A stretch of 64,000 nucleotides of DNA from Rotaria sp. Silwood1. Taxonomy: Eukaryota > Rotifera > Eurotatoria > Philodinida > Philodinidae. The notes below the pieces were generated by a model that saw nothing but the letters and a program-made list of their open reading frames with translations, did no database searches and was not told the origin of the DNA. The stretch is taken from assembly GCA_905250075.1 (NCBI GenBank), contig CAJNOP010000086.1:372001-436000 (forward strand). The letters run 5' to 3'. The position numbers and the translations under genes were made by a program. Shown here piece after piece: positions 1 through 13,200 of the stretch (positions within the stretch are counted from its first letter, which is position 1; each line of letters begins with the position of its first letter).

Positions 1-2540
1 TATCAATATGTATTGAATAATTTTTTGTTGAATCTTTTGGTCGAGTTGAATAGAATAAATAAATATTAAATTTAATTTTACAATCTCTTATTGACAAATA
101 AATGAATTGTTCATATGAATGTATAAGTCTTTCTTCACTATCATCAATAAGTGAAATAATTATTGCAAATAATGTTGACCATGAATCTGATAATGCTCGA
201 AATTTAATGGTCAAACTCATTCGTTCATTTTGATATTGACACATATTACCATAAAAACTAGGTGGACAAAAACATGTATTTGTTGTTAAATTCTTTTCAT
301 TATTTAACCAGACACGTAAATCAAAACCACGATGACATCGAAGTTCATATTGATGAGACGTTTCTCTATCAAATGAACTTGAAAATATGGGTTTTATCAT
401 ATTCTTAGTTTGATCTTCGACTGTTTTGCTCATCTAATCCAATGAAAAATATTTAATTTGTTGTTTTATCTTTGTTTTTGTTTCGTGACATTAAAACTGT
501 TCGACATCAGAATGAATAGATGAATCAGACGAAAGACAAATACTTTGAAACATAGAAATATTTTTCTCATTTTTTACACAAAATCTTTCATCATCTTCAT
601 GATCACAAGTTGCAAAATCATTACATAAAAATTGAAAATAAATGCACGGGTGATAACTAGAGTCTATGCAATAAAAATTATCATAAAATATTGTGTGATA
701 TTTTTCTTGACATAATGTTGGTTCGTCAGTAGCACCAAGACAATCGATTTTACCGTCATTTGCTTGCTTAATAGGAAGCCAAATGAGTTCATTTGTATAA
801 AGTGAAACACATTTGTGATGATCTAATGAATAATTTAATGTTGAAGATAAATTACAACCAATTTCATCTTCACCATGTGGGCAATTCCATAAACTATCAC
901 AACGAGTATAAATATTAATACATGACCATTGTTCACATTCTTTTTCATCTGTTACATTTTGTTCTTCGATAATTATCGGACTCAGTTCAATAAATCTATC
1001 ACAAATAGTTTGAAACGAAATATTTTTTCTGACATAGTGTGTATGAAAATCTTCATCGTCACATCAATTTTGATCTTGAAATCTACACTGACAGACTCCA
1101 TCTTTAACAAGTGATGAATGTATGTATTTATTTATTTATTAGCTATTTCACATTTAAAAAGATGTTTTAAAAGTTCTGTTAAATTAATGTAATTTATTTG
1201 TGCTATATTTTCGTCATCAGCATAAGGACAATCGTTTTTATGGTTCATGAGACGACTTATTGAAATACATTTTGATGAATTAAAACATTGGTATATGTTT
1301 GATCTGTTACAAATTGCAGAACTATAATTCGTAATTAGATTCAATCTCTTCAGATCTTCAAATAGTGTGTTTAAGGGTGGCTCATATCTATCTTTCTATG
1401 TAGTAGAAAAAAATCATTAAATTGTATAATGAAGTAGGACGGAAACATGTTTTATTTTTGAATAAAACCTTAGGACGATCAATATGATACTTATCATAAT
1501 AAGAATTGTTATAGCATGTGTAAGGTAGTACAGAATTGCTATCGATCAAATATAATGAATCTTGTTTTATATGTGCAAGGTAAATATGACCAAAAACCAG
1601 AGGAGTATTCGGAATATAAAACATCTCTGGACATGTGTTATGAAATCTCTACACATACTGATTTTTCACAAATTTCAATACACAATGACTCTTCTGAACC
1701 TGGTACTTCTAAGAGACATTTGAAAGCTGACCAACATTGTTCAGATATCGAATCGTCTTTAGTAGAATAGATCGCTTTCAAAAGTAAGATTTTACGTTGA
1801 TGCACACAAGAACTTGTCATAAATGTATACTGACATATCTTTTCTTCATATTTAAATGATGGTATATCTCTATTACATTTGTAATTTTGTTCAATATTCA
1901 TTAAAATTTCGTCAGAACCATCAAGACAATCAAAAATGTTAGAATCATCTCGAAAAAATGACTGCGGTATACATTGTCCATTAGTACATCGATATTCATT
2001 ATCATTACATTCATTTATTTCAAGTTGCCAACAATATTCTTCATCAAATTTATCATCGAGACAATCTACTTGTCCATCACAAATTTTACTCCAATCCAAA
2101 CATGTTGGAAAAGGACCACGATTACATTGTAAATGAGTATAACAAGTAAAATTAGTACGATTATATTCATATGTATGATAATAAGTCATTTCATATTGAC
2201 ACATAGAACCAAATCTTGGTAGTGTACAATTATAAAAAATTTCTTTTTCTAAAAATATATTATTTGATATTGATAATTGATTTAAATAGAATTGATAATG
2301 CTCAACAATATCTATTGGTGCTGATCAAAGGTATAATTGTTCACTAGTAATATTCCATTTTGAAAGTTCAACAAAAGTAAACTTTGGAAAGACATTATTA
2401 GTTTCGATATGAAATTTTGATGAAAATTCATTCATACAATAAGATATAATTTCATGATTAACATTTACTTCATCAATAGAAGCAGCAATACGTAAACAAT
2501 CATGTTGTATTACATTATGATTGTCACTTTCACTTTACCC
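1..2540 (-). pseudogene. Decayed LDL-receptor class A / EGF-type receptor gene, 3' end outside window
   Basis: Read on the minus strand, this stretch codes in pieces for a cysteine-rich extracellular protein. The best block (2204 down to 1638) holds two LDLa-type modules with the acidic calcium-binding ends CDGQVDCLDDKFDEEYC and FDCLDGSDE. Further LDLa-like Cys/Asp pieces lie at about 1340-1135 and 1100-500. Near 330-220 there is an EGF-like end (CFCPPSFYGNMC). The order LDLa then EGF is typical of large bdelloid receptor genes, whose C-terminal part would lie left of base 1. The reading frame is broken repeatedly: TGA at 2325-2327, a one-base shift near 1640, another near 1385, a shift in a TTTA run near 1130, TGA at 1064-1066 and TAA at 491-493. 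No GT-AG introns explain these breaks. Family assignment is good; pseudogene status is well supported. Confidence 0.72.
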
Positions 2541-4988
2541 AATCTGTATAATGAAGATTGATATAAAGTGTAGCAAAAATTAAATATAAGAATATGAAAT
2601 TGAATAGATATCTGATATGAAACATTATCTACTTATAATTTAATGACAAATGAATACATTAATAACTATTTATAAAGTTCATATATAGTTATATCATTGT
2701 TTTTCCTCTAATATAAGTGCTATTAAAAATTATGGATGTCATTACAATTCATAGTAAACTATTTACGAATTGCTGATAAAAAAAAATGTGAATATTCTAA
2801 CAGTTTATTCTATTATAGATAGATCTCTCGATATATTAAACTTAGAATTTTGAATAAAATGAGCTCACATAAAATAAATGTAAGAAAAAAAAAATAAACG
2901 ATTTTCAATGACTTTCATTTAATAAAACAATTATTCAATGTGCATCATTGTTATTACTTGCATATAACAGTAGTACGATTCAAAATGAAATTAAGAACAA
3001 TAGTTTATATGTTTTTTTTTTCTAGAACTAAAAATTTGAAAGATATTTGACGTATTTTTAATATAAAATAACATTTGTTTAATGATATATTTAGAATAAG
3101 AGAAACAAAGTAATATTGTTGTATCAATATTAATTCTTTAATTTATTAATTGATGAACAGACGTGTGTGTTAATGCATTTATAGGCAACATTTTTTTTGT
3201 TCCAAAACAAAAAAAACACGAGCCGATTCCATTAGTGACGCAAATTCATCTACACTCTCTTCCTATTTTCATCTTTCTATTTACTGATTTTTTTATGTGA
3301 TTCTTTGATGACTCTTAATATCTACGCATATTAAATTGATATAATAAAAACAAACATCTGACTATCGATCAATCACTTTTGATAGATGAGAAATAAATCC
3401 TTAAGAAATAACTAATCTTTACTAGAATTTTTCAATCATTAGTACATCTATGACACCGAATTCAAACATCAACTTGCCATGCTCGAGGACAAACACTTAT
3501 ATCCTTACACAATTCTATTGACTTTTTGACTCATTGTAAGTGTTTTCTGCAAAAGTCAGATAATAGAATTTCGATCTAAAATTCAGCCGAAAACTCAAGT
3601 TGCCGTTATTAAATCGGGTAGATTCCTCTTTAACATATTTTATATTAGTATAATCAAGCTAAAGAACAAACATATAAGCTCCACATTTCAGCTTCAAACG
3701 TGCTGTGGTGACAAGTTTTTTTTTTTTCGTATATTAAGATCATGAAGACATTCATATTTTAGTTTATCCACTATATGTTTCAAATGAAATACTTAATTCA
3801 AAAAGTAGGGATATGGATCTGTGTGTAGAGAAGAACTGTGTCAAATTTTGTTTCGGTTTCACATAAAACAAAGATCAACTAGTCATTGATATATTTGCAC
3901 TTTCATCAACATATATGTTTAATTAATATTACAGTTAGATATATAAAAAAATTCGTCTCATACTGTTTAATCAGATATTAGTTTCATTGTTCACATCTTG
4001 CCTCATAGAAGTTGACTTGTATAAAATTAAAATAGTATTTAATCAACTAGTCCTGATGCATTTTTAGACACTGTTGAAAGTTTTCTTATTTCATACATAT
4101 TTGGATAAAATTATTCTTATAGAACTACGATACACTGTTCTATATTTAACAATGACGAAGATTATGAGTAAATGTGAATACTCCACACATCCTTAGAAAT
4201 ATTTTTTTTATAAGTGATCTTCTTTATCTGTATTCTTCATTTCGATAAAACTCTTATTGAATTAGTTGCATGATTTTTTTTTCATTGAATTAAACAAAAT
4301 GGTGAGAGTTCACGGCGTAATAAAGCATATTAAAAAAATTATATGGAACACAATAAATATGAAATGTCATGGTTTGAAAATGATGAATAATTAGTGTCCA
4401 AATATTCTTATACATAGAAATCATCTACTATTAGTTTCAGAGCTCAGATAAAAAACTTCTCGTCGAAAAGTGAGAGTCTTGTTTGATTTTCACGATGAAA
4501 AAAGTCTCTTCACTAATCAATTAAAAAAAAAGAAAAGAAACAAGTGCGATTGCTTCCACTAGAATGAATTCAACCTTCGATTTACAAATATCCCTAGGAA
4601 AATATAAAAAAAAAAAAAGGTTGTTCTCCTCTCTGACCTCAAACATGAAAACTGAAAGAAAAAGAAAAATCAAATTGAATTTTTCTTATTGATTCTAAAA
4701 ATAAATTTCTTCTGATTTGTTCGAGAGCCTTTCATATTATTATTCTTACAAAAGTAAAAGAAAATTGTTGTAAAATAAATACAAAAAATAATAAATGAGA
4801 TTCTCGTTGATTAATACTCAGCCTACAAACACAGTAAACATGTTTTTCTTTTATTCCTTTTTCTACCAATGTCAAGGTAACGAAGAAAAAGAGAAAAAAA
4901 AAAGCAGAGAATTGTAACAAAGACGAAAACGACAAATCATTACTTAACTGATTGCTTTGAAGTTCATACAAACGCAAAAATATCTATC
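2541..4988. other. Gene-free AT-rich stretch
   Basis: No convincing coding region was seen. It is AT-rich with homopolymer runs (for example around 3718 and 4600). A lone G-rich motif near 3805-3835 resembles one arm of the dispersed GT/AC hairpin family but has no clear partner. The short minus-strand open frame at 4732-4977 is low-complexity and judged spurious. Confidence 0.5.
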
Positions 4989-5500
4989 ATGGCTGGTGTA
5001 GCAAAATTATTTGATGGTCATATTCTTGATAAATCGAATGGATCAATTGACCTTAACGATGAAAAATATAAAGGCAAAGTAATTGGTCTTTATTTTAGTG
5101 CTCATTGGTAAATTGTCATTCTGTTATATATGTTATTTAATGTATGTTTTGAGGATTTATTTTTATTTTTCTTAGGTGTCCACCATGTCGTGGTTTTACA
5201 CCAGTATTAGTTCAGTTTTATAATTCACATGCAAAAGATAAAAATTTTGAAATAATATTTATAAGTTCTGATCGTGATGAAAATTCATTTAATGAATATT
5301 ATAAAGAAATGCCATGGTTAACATTAGATTTTAAAGATCGTAAAAAAAAAGAAGAACTAGGAAAAAAATTTAATATTACTGGTATTCCAACATTAATTTT
5401 ATTGGATGGAGATTCAGGCGAGATTATATGTAGTGATGCACGTAGTCAACTTCAATTCGAAGATAAGAACGGAGAAAAATTTCCGTGGAAGTCATCATAA
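4989..5500 (+). CDS. Tryparedoxin/nucleoredoxin-like thioredoxin-fold protein (2 exons)
   Basis: Exons are 4989-5107 and 5176-5500, joined across a 68-bp GT-AG intron that splits the codon of Trp40; the product is 147 residues. The active site WCPPC (W40-C44) sits after a beta strand (VIGLYFSAHW), and the segment NITGIPTLILL (about 106-116) supplies the thioredoxin cis-Pro loop. The insert FISSDRDENSFNEYY (about 69-82) is characteristic of the tryparedoxin/nucleoredoxin branch rather than classical thioredoxin. Known role of the family: dithiol-disulfide exchange in the cytosol. No signal peptide is visible. The length matches single-domain tryparedoxin-like proteins. An AATAAA at 5609-5614 could be the polyadenylation signal. 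The gene stands alone and looks intact. Confidence 0.9.
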
Positions 5501-6317
5501 AAACAAAAACTTTTCATTTATAATCTTATTTTATTATCGATCAAATATTATATTGTTCATTTTTTTTTTTCCTAATTTTGTCTCATACTACGCTTTTAAA
5601 TATATTTAAATAAAAAACAATGGATTAATTACAATGTTTGCTTCTTGATACATGTTTAATCTAATTTATCTTTGATGATATTCAAATGTTAGAAAATCTT
5701 GAATTTCAAAGGAATTGATTGTGAAATATAAAATATATTAGAGAAATATTTTGTTGATCTCTTCTTAATTGTACGACTTCTTTCTTAAGAAGTATCTTAG
5801 ACAGCGAATATATTTCAGTTGTATTACTTTTGATTATGTCTGAATTAAAGTGGTCGATTTACGATATATATTTTCGAACAGAACACAAAAAAAAAATAAA
5901 ATCGAATTATTTTTAAATTTAAATTGTTGAATTTTTTATTCATTTAAGAATCAGATTTTCAAATGATTTGAATAATCATTTGTTTTTCATGTTCAAACCT
6001 ATTCGATGAAAATCTCATGTTGAGCTACTTAGTTAACATGCATGCATGATTTTATGTTCTGTTCGTCTACTTGAATTACAATTATCGGAAAAAATATTAT
6101 GATTGTTCATTAAAATTAAACACAACATAACACATAAGGATTATTGAGTACGAGTTTTCTACTTCTGTCAAGACTGAATCTGTTCAAACATTGCAATCAT
6201 TCAATGACTTATTATATGTATGGTTGATTGGGTAGATCAGTGTAATGTAGTTGAAGAGTTTGAATTGAACTTGGATGATATGATCTTCACTGGTATGTCT
6301 TCATTATTAGACTACTG

Positions 6318-6378
6318 AGGTTTGTAGGTGCATGGATCATTTTTTTTTGTCCTTACACATGTTCACACCCACACCTCC
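6318..6378. repeat. GT/AC telomere-like hairpin locus
   Basis: G-rich arm GAGGTTTGTAGGTGCATGG at about 6318-6336, T-rich spacer, then C-rich arm ending TTCACACCCACACCTCC at 6378. The two arms are imperfect reverse complements. Confidence 0.6.
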
Positions 6379-7420
6379 TTCATTATAATAAGATCACGAG
6401 CATGAAAGATACATTCGAAAACTAGAAGAGGACAATATTATTGATCAACGAAACAAACGCTCGTCTTGAGAATAGGAAAAATCGATCGAATAGAATTTAT
6501 TGATTTGTAAAAAAAAATAAAGATGTATGTATTCATTAAATGGTTAAAAATTTTAATTTGAGAACATTATAAATATCTTAATCAATATTTGATGCAATGC
6601 TATTGCAATGAAGTTTAATTTTGTGCGAGTTTGTGGACACTTAATTATTTTTTTTATTAATAATTGACTACAAAAAGGTATGCGTGTAATAGCTACAATT
6701 GACAGATACTATTGGTTCCACATAATAGACTAGTTGGAATAAAGAAGATACAAAACAAAATTTATGAAACAGTTGACTGTATTAAACCACCATGACCGGA
6801 GTATTTCTTTACTACTACTCATACAGTGTTGAACCACTTTCAAGCACGTTGCTCATAATAGAACGAGAATTTGTTATCTATCGCCATGTTAGATAACGGC
6901 AACAGTTCCTTGTTGAAACTATGTCAAATATTCTTGATATGGATGCTATCGTCAGTGAGAACATAGAGAAGAACAACAAGCCCTTCACTCTTGTTTTTAT
7001 ACTTGTCATAGCTATTTAAAAAGATGTGCTAAAAATACATGCATTCTTTTAACATCCTTTTCTATCGGTTTATTCCTTCCTTTTATCACGACTCCATTAA
7101 AATAAGATAGATGTTGCTTTTGCTCACCTAGTAATGTAGCCAAAGAAAAACAAATCAAAACTTAGTGTGTCATTCCATTCGTTTACTCCATCACACGTTT
7201 AACCGACCAATTAAATGGCCCTACACAAAAATCTAGACACTCGGTAGATTAAGCTACATTATTGTCATATTAGGCACGCTAGTACTCTATTCGTGTAGTT
7301 ATTTTATCGATGGCTTTTCTAGAACTGTTGTGAAGGGTAAATGGTTAATACAGAGCAACACATATCAATCATGCCACGAACTGATATCCTTTCATAAAAA
7401 GACTCGAACTCGTTCATTCC

Positions 7421-7473
7421 AGAGGTGTGGGTGTGAGGTACTATAAAGAACCCCCACACCAACCCACACTCCA
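7421..7473. repeat. GT/AC telomere-like hairpin locus
   Basis: G-rich arm AGAGGTGTGGGTGTGAGG (7421-7438), 12-base spacer, then a C-rich arm with CCCCCACACC and AACCCACACTCCA (7451-7473). One of the clearest copies. Confidence 0.7.
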
Positions 7474-7636
7474 CAAAAATCATCTTCGACCTTGTGACGT
7501 GCTGTGAAGCTGTTTCTTAACGTAGACCGAGAAATAATTGGTTGTTTTCATAATTGGAGAGCTTTATCATTGCCTTTTCGACACCATGCATGTTTTATTC
7601 CTGTACCTTCCATTTTACATGGCTTTTGTTTGTTTG

Positions 7637-7735
7637 GAGAAATGACTCTATTAATTTTCTATTCATTAGATTGATATTTTGAGAAATTCAAATAAAATCT
7701 TGAAATATCCAAGATTTTATTAATAGTCATTTCTC
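7637..7735. repeat. Short inverted repeat (foldback)
   Basis: The arm beginning GAGAAATGACTCTATTAAT at 7637 is mirrored by ATTAATAGTCATTTCTC ending at 7735, with about 50 AT-rich bases between. It is unlike the GT/AC hairpins in sequence and looks like a miniature foldback element or a remnant of one. Confidence 0.55.
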
Positions 7736-8371
7736 ATCATAAAGCTTTTTTCTAAAGATGAATCCATGAAAACAGAGAGAAATTTAACAATTTATCGGAT
7801 AAAGATGTTGCCTAATTGATGATGATAATACATTAAAAAGATATTATTAATGAAGTCTCATGCATCATTCTATGCTAGGTTGTTTTAACGGTGAAAAATA
7901 TATGAAAACTAATTTATAATGTCTTTTGAATGTGTTTTTGTGGTCAAAAAAGATACATCTCTTTCCATTAAATTTCTGCATGTTTTTACAAGGGAAACAT
8001 TCATGCAATTTTCGTTGTTTTTTGTTCGAAACCGGAATAAATTCTGTATCTCGTTTTTTTTTCCTAGTATATACATTGAATCATTCATACATCATTAGAA
8101 ACATTCGAAAAGCCCTTCTTTTAGTGGTGCTCACAATATGCATCTCGTTGATGTCTGCAATAGCAGGTTGCAACTAGTTCGATCATCATGCGTTGCTTTC
8201 CGAGCAAATCATCTAACTCAAATAATATTATTTCAGATTCTAATCTGACACATACAATGTCATGTCATTCACCATTTTATATTCGCTGCCATTTTTTCTG
8301 TTTTATCGTGACTTCACATTCGAATATTTTATTATAGAAATTACACTGTTAGAAACCGAGACTTTTCTTCT

Positions 8372-8872
8372 CTACATTTTGGCAACATTGTAATTTATAA
8401 ACGCACCGTGATACATCAGCTCGGTTGGACCTTGAAATTTAAGAATGACTTGATAGTTGCTATCCGAATATTGAATGAGTGTGCTATCAGTCGTTGTCAC
8501 CTCCGTTTCTTGTTTATTGAACACTCGATAGACATGTGATATGACATTTTTTAGAAGGTGATTGTCAATGTCAATCATGTAGGCTTGTTGTTTTTGTGTG
8601 AATGGTGTTTCAATGATAATCGTCAAGTTGTTGAGCGGATAGAACCAGAATAAATGGATTGAATCACATGAATTTGAAATATTTGTGTTAGTCAAATCGA
8701 GTGTCGACGATTTGCAATCATTATCAAAGCTGACCATACCTGAGCACATGTCGTGTATAACAAATTGAGGATCACATGAGTCATCAACGTTGCCTGTAAA
8801 GGATACACTCATCAGGACCGTTGTTAGCATCCAAGCTGCAAGCAGTATGTAGAAATTAATAGCAGAAAACAT
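8372..8872 (-). CDS. Secreted protein of unknown function
   Basis: A single open frame of 166 residues. It begins with a hydrophobic N-terminal segment (about 5-25, FYILLAAWMLTTVLMSV) that reads as a signal peptide, so secretion is likely. The rest has a few cysteines (for example in DSCDP, DMCSG, NDCKS and NSCDS) and several N-glycosylation sequons (NIS, NLT), consistent with an extracellular protein. The C-terminal half is beta-rich in character (YQVILKFQGPTELMYHG). I do not recognise a family. There is no visible transmembrane helix after the signal and no sign of an extra exon. The start is the first Met of the frame and directly precedes the hydrophobic segment. It is probably a lineage-specific protein, and it lies alone in gene-poor sequence. 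Confidence 0.6.
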   Translation of the reverse strand: MFSAINFYILLAAWMLTTVLMSVSFTGNVDDSCDPQFVIHDMCSGMVSFDNDCKSSTLDLTNTNISNSCDSIHLFWFYPLNNLTIIIETPFTQKQQAYMIDIDNHLLKNVISHVYRVFNKQETEVTTTDSTLIQYSDSNYQVILKFQGPTELMYHGAFINYNVAKM

Positions 8873-9234
8873 TGTGACAAGGAATACCTTGTTCGATTTT
8901 CACACAATGCGATTAACACAAAGAAGCAATGCAAAGAATGACAACACAGAAAATAGAAACAGATGTCAGGGATCTCATACACATGCACACAAGAGGAACG
9001 ATCAAATTACAAAAAATACTTAATCATCATTATCTTCACTTTAAAAGCAGTGCCGGTTCTAATATTTTCATTATGTTGAACTAATATTCTTCTCTACAAA
9101 CTAATGTCCGCGCCAAAATCAAAGAAGAATAGATGTAAGCTCAATAATTCGAGAATTGCAATCATTAGTGACCTACGATTTTCAGCAATCGAAAGAGGAG
9201 AACTCAGCATGTCTTTTTCTCGGAAAATGTTTAA

Positions 9235-9295
9235 GAGTGTGTCAGTGGGGTAAGAGTTCGTATAATATATTCACTCACTCACTTCCACACACACA
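9235..9295. repeat. GT/AC hairpin locus (diverged)
   Basis: G-rich arm GAGTGTGTCAGTGGGGTA (9235-9252) and C-rich arm TCACTCACTTCCACACACAC (to about 9295) around an 18-base AT-rich spacer. Confidence 0.5.
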
Positions 9296-9898
9296 TCGCA
9301 ATCCATTTCTTTTCTCATTGTGACGTAGTGTCATGACTTGGAATTATCCTTATTCACTGAACTGATTCTGTTGGATATTTCCTATGACATCATCTTCGAT
9401 TGTACTATTTTATTTGAAGTTTTTCTATGTTGTTGTTTTCCTTTTTTGTCTGTAGAATATTCCTTTATCGTTCTTTAAAATACTCCCTCTATCACACTAT
9501 CTCTATGTATATATGATTCGTTCTTTGCCTAGAGGTGTATGTTCACGTACCTCAAGACGTGACACTCATACTACTTTGAAATATACAATTTAGACTTCAA
9601 TTTATTCTGAATTAGATCTTTATGCTAATGAATTATATAGAATACCTATCGAGATATGGGTCAGAGTGTGTGTTAGGAAATTTCATCGATCATAGGAGTG
9701 AGAAACGTTATTGATAAGATCAAGTTGGAACTAAATATGATACAAAATTATTTATTTTTTCATTGTTTAATGAATACAATCAATAATCAATGTGATGGCC
9801 GTTCGGGCTCTTTACTGCACGCAGTCGAAATGCATACGACTATAGAAGAGTTCCAAATATATCACTGTTAATTTTCATTTTTGTCAAAACATTTGAAA

Positions 9899-9952
9899 TG
9901 TGTGGTGTGGGTGTTACTATTATCTTTCACATCTACTTCACATCGACACTCA
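9899..9952. repeat. GT/AC hairpin locus
   Basis: G-rich arm TGTGTGGTGTGGGTGTT (9899-9915), 11-base spacer, then C-rich arm CACATCTACTTCACATCGAC. Confidence 0.55.
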
Positions 9953-10288
9953 TGCGTAGAATACTAGAACATCGAACGAATGATACATATCACTGACTTC
10001 ACTTTATTGATCATGTAAGTGAACCTAATAAATTTTCGCCTAAACTTAATTTATTGGAATCTAACATATTCATGTCATCGGTAGAATTCGTCGATTAAAA
10101 TGAATATTCCATTTCGATTATTCGATTTATTGATATTTAAAAAAATGTAAGAAAAACGTGATACACAAATTTCTAACTATAGGAAAAATAATACAATGAA
10201 GGATTAGAGTGTTTAATTAAGAGTAAAAGAGGAATAATATAGTAAAATGGCTTAATATTCATAAGGTTAATGTGTGATTAATAATAGT

Positions 10289-13200
10289 TCATGGATTAGC
10301 AAGTTCAGTAACTTCTGTTTGTGACAGTTCTCGATTATAAATATAGAGCTCATCGATTGAACCCTGATAAGCAGTATCTATAGAACCATAGTAACAACTT
10401 AAGCCATAGCCTATATAAAGTTGTGCAAATGTACCACTCGCACTAAATGATACACTCCCAGTAGCACCAAAACGAACTCCATTGGCATACAATGTGTATC
10501 CATTTGATGAACTATATGTCAATGAAATATGTGTCCATGTATTATGCTCTATAAATGGTCCTGTCATCAACGATGGACCGTTATAAGAGCTGCTGACAAA
10601 GAGCTGTCCCACTAATCCATTCGATGAGTAAATACCAAGCAAATTTTCACATTGGTATAAGTTAGAACTTGCAGATATCGTCTGAATAATGGAAAAACTG
10701 CTGATTGTCGATGGATTTATCCACAAAGCAATTGAAAATGATTTACCATTAATAGTGCCCTGAGGAATCTGATAAAACCCATAAGCTCGAAAGTAGGATG
10801 ATGATGATGATCCAAGAAAACTCATTGCTTGATTGACACGTCCAGTAACTATGACTGTATTAGTCGAACTCCCATTTAATCCGTTAGGCCCACTATCAAT
10901 AGTTGGACTTGGTGTATCAAATGAATAATAAGCCATTAAGGATGCATCTCGTAGAATTTCTGTTGAAGATTTTACTTTTGTTGTTAAGAAAACATTATCA
11001 ATATAACCGTTAAAATAATTTGTAGTAGAATAAACTTGAGTTGAACCAATATGAATACTTCCATTTTTTCCTTGGTAAGGCTCTGCATTTGACTTAATAG
11101 CGTCTTGAACTCCATTGATATATAATATTTGTTGTCGTGTTTCATAATTGTAGACAAATGCAATATGATACCAATTAGAATTTGATAAAGTCGTTGAACC
11201 AGACAAATCATTCACGGTAAAACCAATATACAAGCGACTATTTCGGATAATTAAATACAAGCATTGATTAGAACAGGCTGAACATTGACATTGACCAAAT
11301 ATCCCACGATCAACGGTAGACGTAAGTGATGTAGGATAAATCCAAGCTTCGATGGTGAAACTTGTATAACTTAAATTAAAAAATGATGTCGAAACCAGAA
11401 ATGATTGACTCGATGTTGAAACTAAATTAAGTGCTTGACCATGTCCAACATATGGTACACTAGTTGAAGTCGAAGAAGTATATCCTGCACTATTTATTAG
11501 TTGACCGTTATAAGCACCATATGAATCTGCTATTGTGTTATCGAAAGTCCAATAGGCAGAAACAATTACTGAAGCTACAGTAGTTGTTGTTGTCGTTGAT
11601 TCTATACAAAGAAATAGCGAATAGATTAATCAGTTATTGAATAAATTCGCCATCACATAAATTTTACATTTCTTTCATTTATAGAGTGCACTTCCAGCAT
11701 TATAGATTATATGTAAGAACTTTTTCGTGAATAATTTTAGAAAATTAAGATTGAGTTTAATGTTTAGAACAAGTCAAAGATGATCTATAGCAAATTTACC
11801 TGTTCGTCTCGTAAGTAATACACTCAGAACAATTGTAACGATAATAACAGTAGCAGTTATCAAAGATGCTGAAATACCCACTATAACCTTTTTTCTTGTT
11901 GACCATCTGCCAAAGAAATGAATAAGATTAGTGCAAATAAAAATGAAAAGAATGTTACTTTGATGTAGTGGGTACTTCATTGAGATTGCTTATTGTTGAT
12001 GCTTGTTCTTGAATTGTTGGTTTGTATTTTTGCATATGAAGAGATGATGGAGGTACCGGTGAAGTGGACATCTAAGAAAGGTAAATAATTGGTTTATTAA
12101 GTTTTCAAAATATTTCATTTACTTTTGGATGATGTTGATTGGGATAACTGGTTTCTTTAATATGATTCAGACGAATATTTTTAGGTTCTTCCAATGTTGA
12201 AGAAGGTTTTCCTTCATGAACTTCACCATGAGGACGAGCACTTCTACTTATTTGTTTTTCGAAGGGCTGAAACAATAATACTACAGATTGTAGTTTTAGA
12301 AAAGAGATAAGGGTGTGAGACGCTGGGAGAGTGAGTTTGCGATGCAAATCGAGACCGAGACTTACAAATAAAACTTTGTGAGGATTGAAACCACAAGATA
12401 AGGATTTGCTGAGGCCCGAGTCAGGACTACACTTGATTTATAGAACTTATAAACGTTATCAAGAAAAAGAAAGGTTACCATTACCTGACTGGAATTGAAA
12501 CCATGCAAAATCGATCTTATGAACCTCTATGTGCTGATATAGGTGTTTATCACTCTACATTTGTCAGTAAATCGAAGACTTTCACGTACATCCCTATCCT
12601 ATGTTATTTTGAACGATAGTATGGTAATGGTAACACTAAAAGAATTGCTCATAAAAACAATGATAGACTCATAGTTTTTAAGGTAATTTCAAGGTATTCA
12701 GGTGTGTAGGTAGTTGTGCGTGCGTGTCTGTTGTTTAAGATAAGAACTACGTCCACCCGCAACAGACATACACACCTATTGGCACATCCACAGTTGCATC
12801 TTAAAGAGAAATCTAAACAGGAATTTTAGAAAAACGAATATAACAGTTTCAATATTTTATTTTGTTTCAATTGATTATAAATAAGAATTATCTATCACTT
12901 GCAATAGGCACGAAGTCTGTATTGACGACTTTGACAAATATTGAAATATAGAAAAAGTTTGAATGCATTATGAATATCAGTAGTGTAAGGTTATGATTCC
13001 TCCTGTATTGAAAAGCAATTCTGAGATAAAATCAAAACTCTTTTTTTTTATGGCTAGACAGATTTTCATGCCTTGATGTAAAACTACTAAGTATTTACTC
13101 GGCATTGAAGGATACTAAAGAATGAATTTTTTATAGAACAATATTATCAATGCATCAATATCATTATATATTTTCAATTAACGACGAACCTGGTTTTTAA

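Larger units (their letters stand above)
5501..8371. other. Gene-free stretch with GT/AC hairpins and a small foldback
   Basis: No supported gene. It holds two GT/AC hairpin loci (6318-6378, 7421-7473) and a short inverted repeat (7637-7735), listed separately. The open frame at 7926-8177 (+) has no family features and is rejected. Confidence 0.5.
8873..10288. other. Gene-free stretch with two GT/AC hairpins
   Basis: Nothing coding was seen between the secreted-protein gene and the 3' end of the LamG gene. It holds the hairpin loci 9235-9295 and 9899-9952. Confidence 0.5.

Noticed and set aside
4732..4977. Minus-strand 81-residue hydrophobic frame before the thioredoxin-like gene
   Set aside because: Low-complexity Phe/Leu translation of AT-rich DNA, overlapping the probable promoter of a solid gene.
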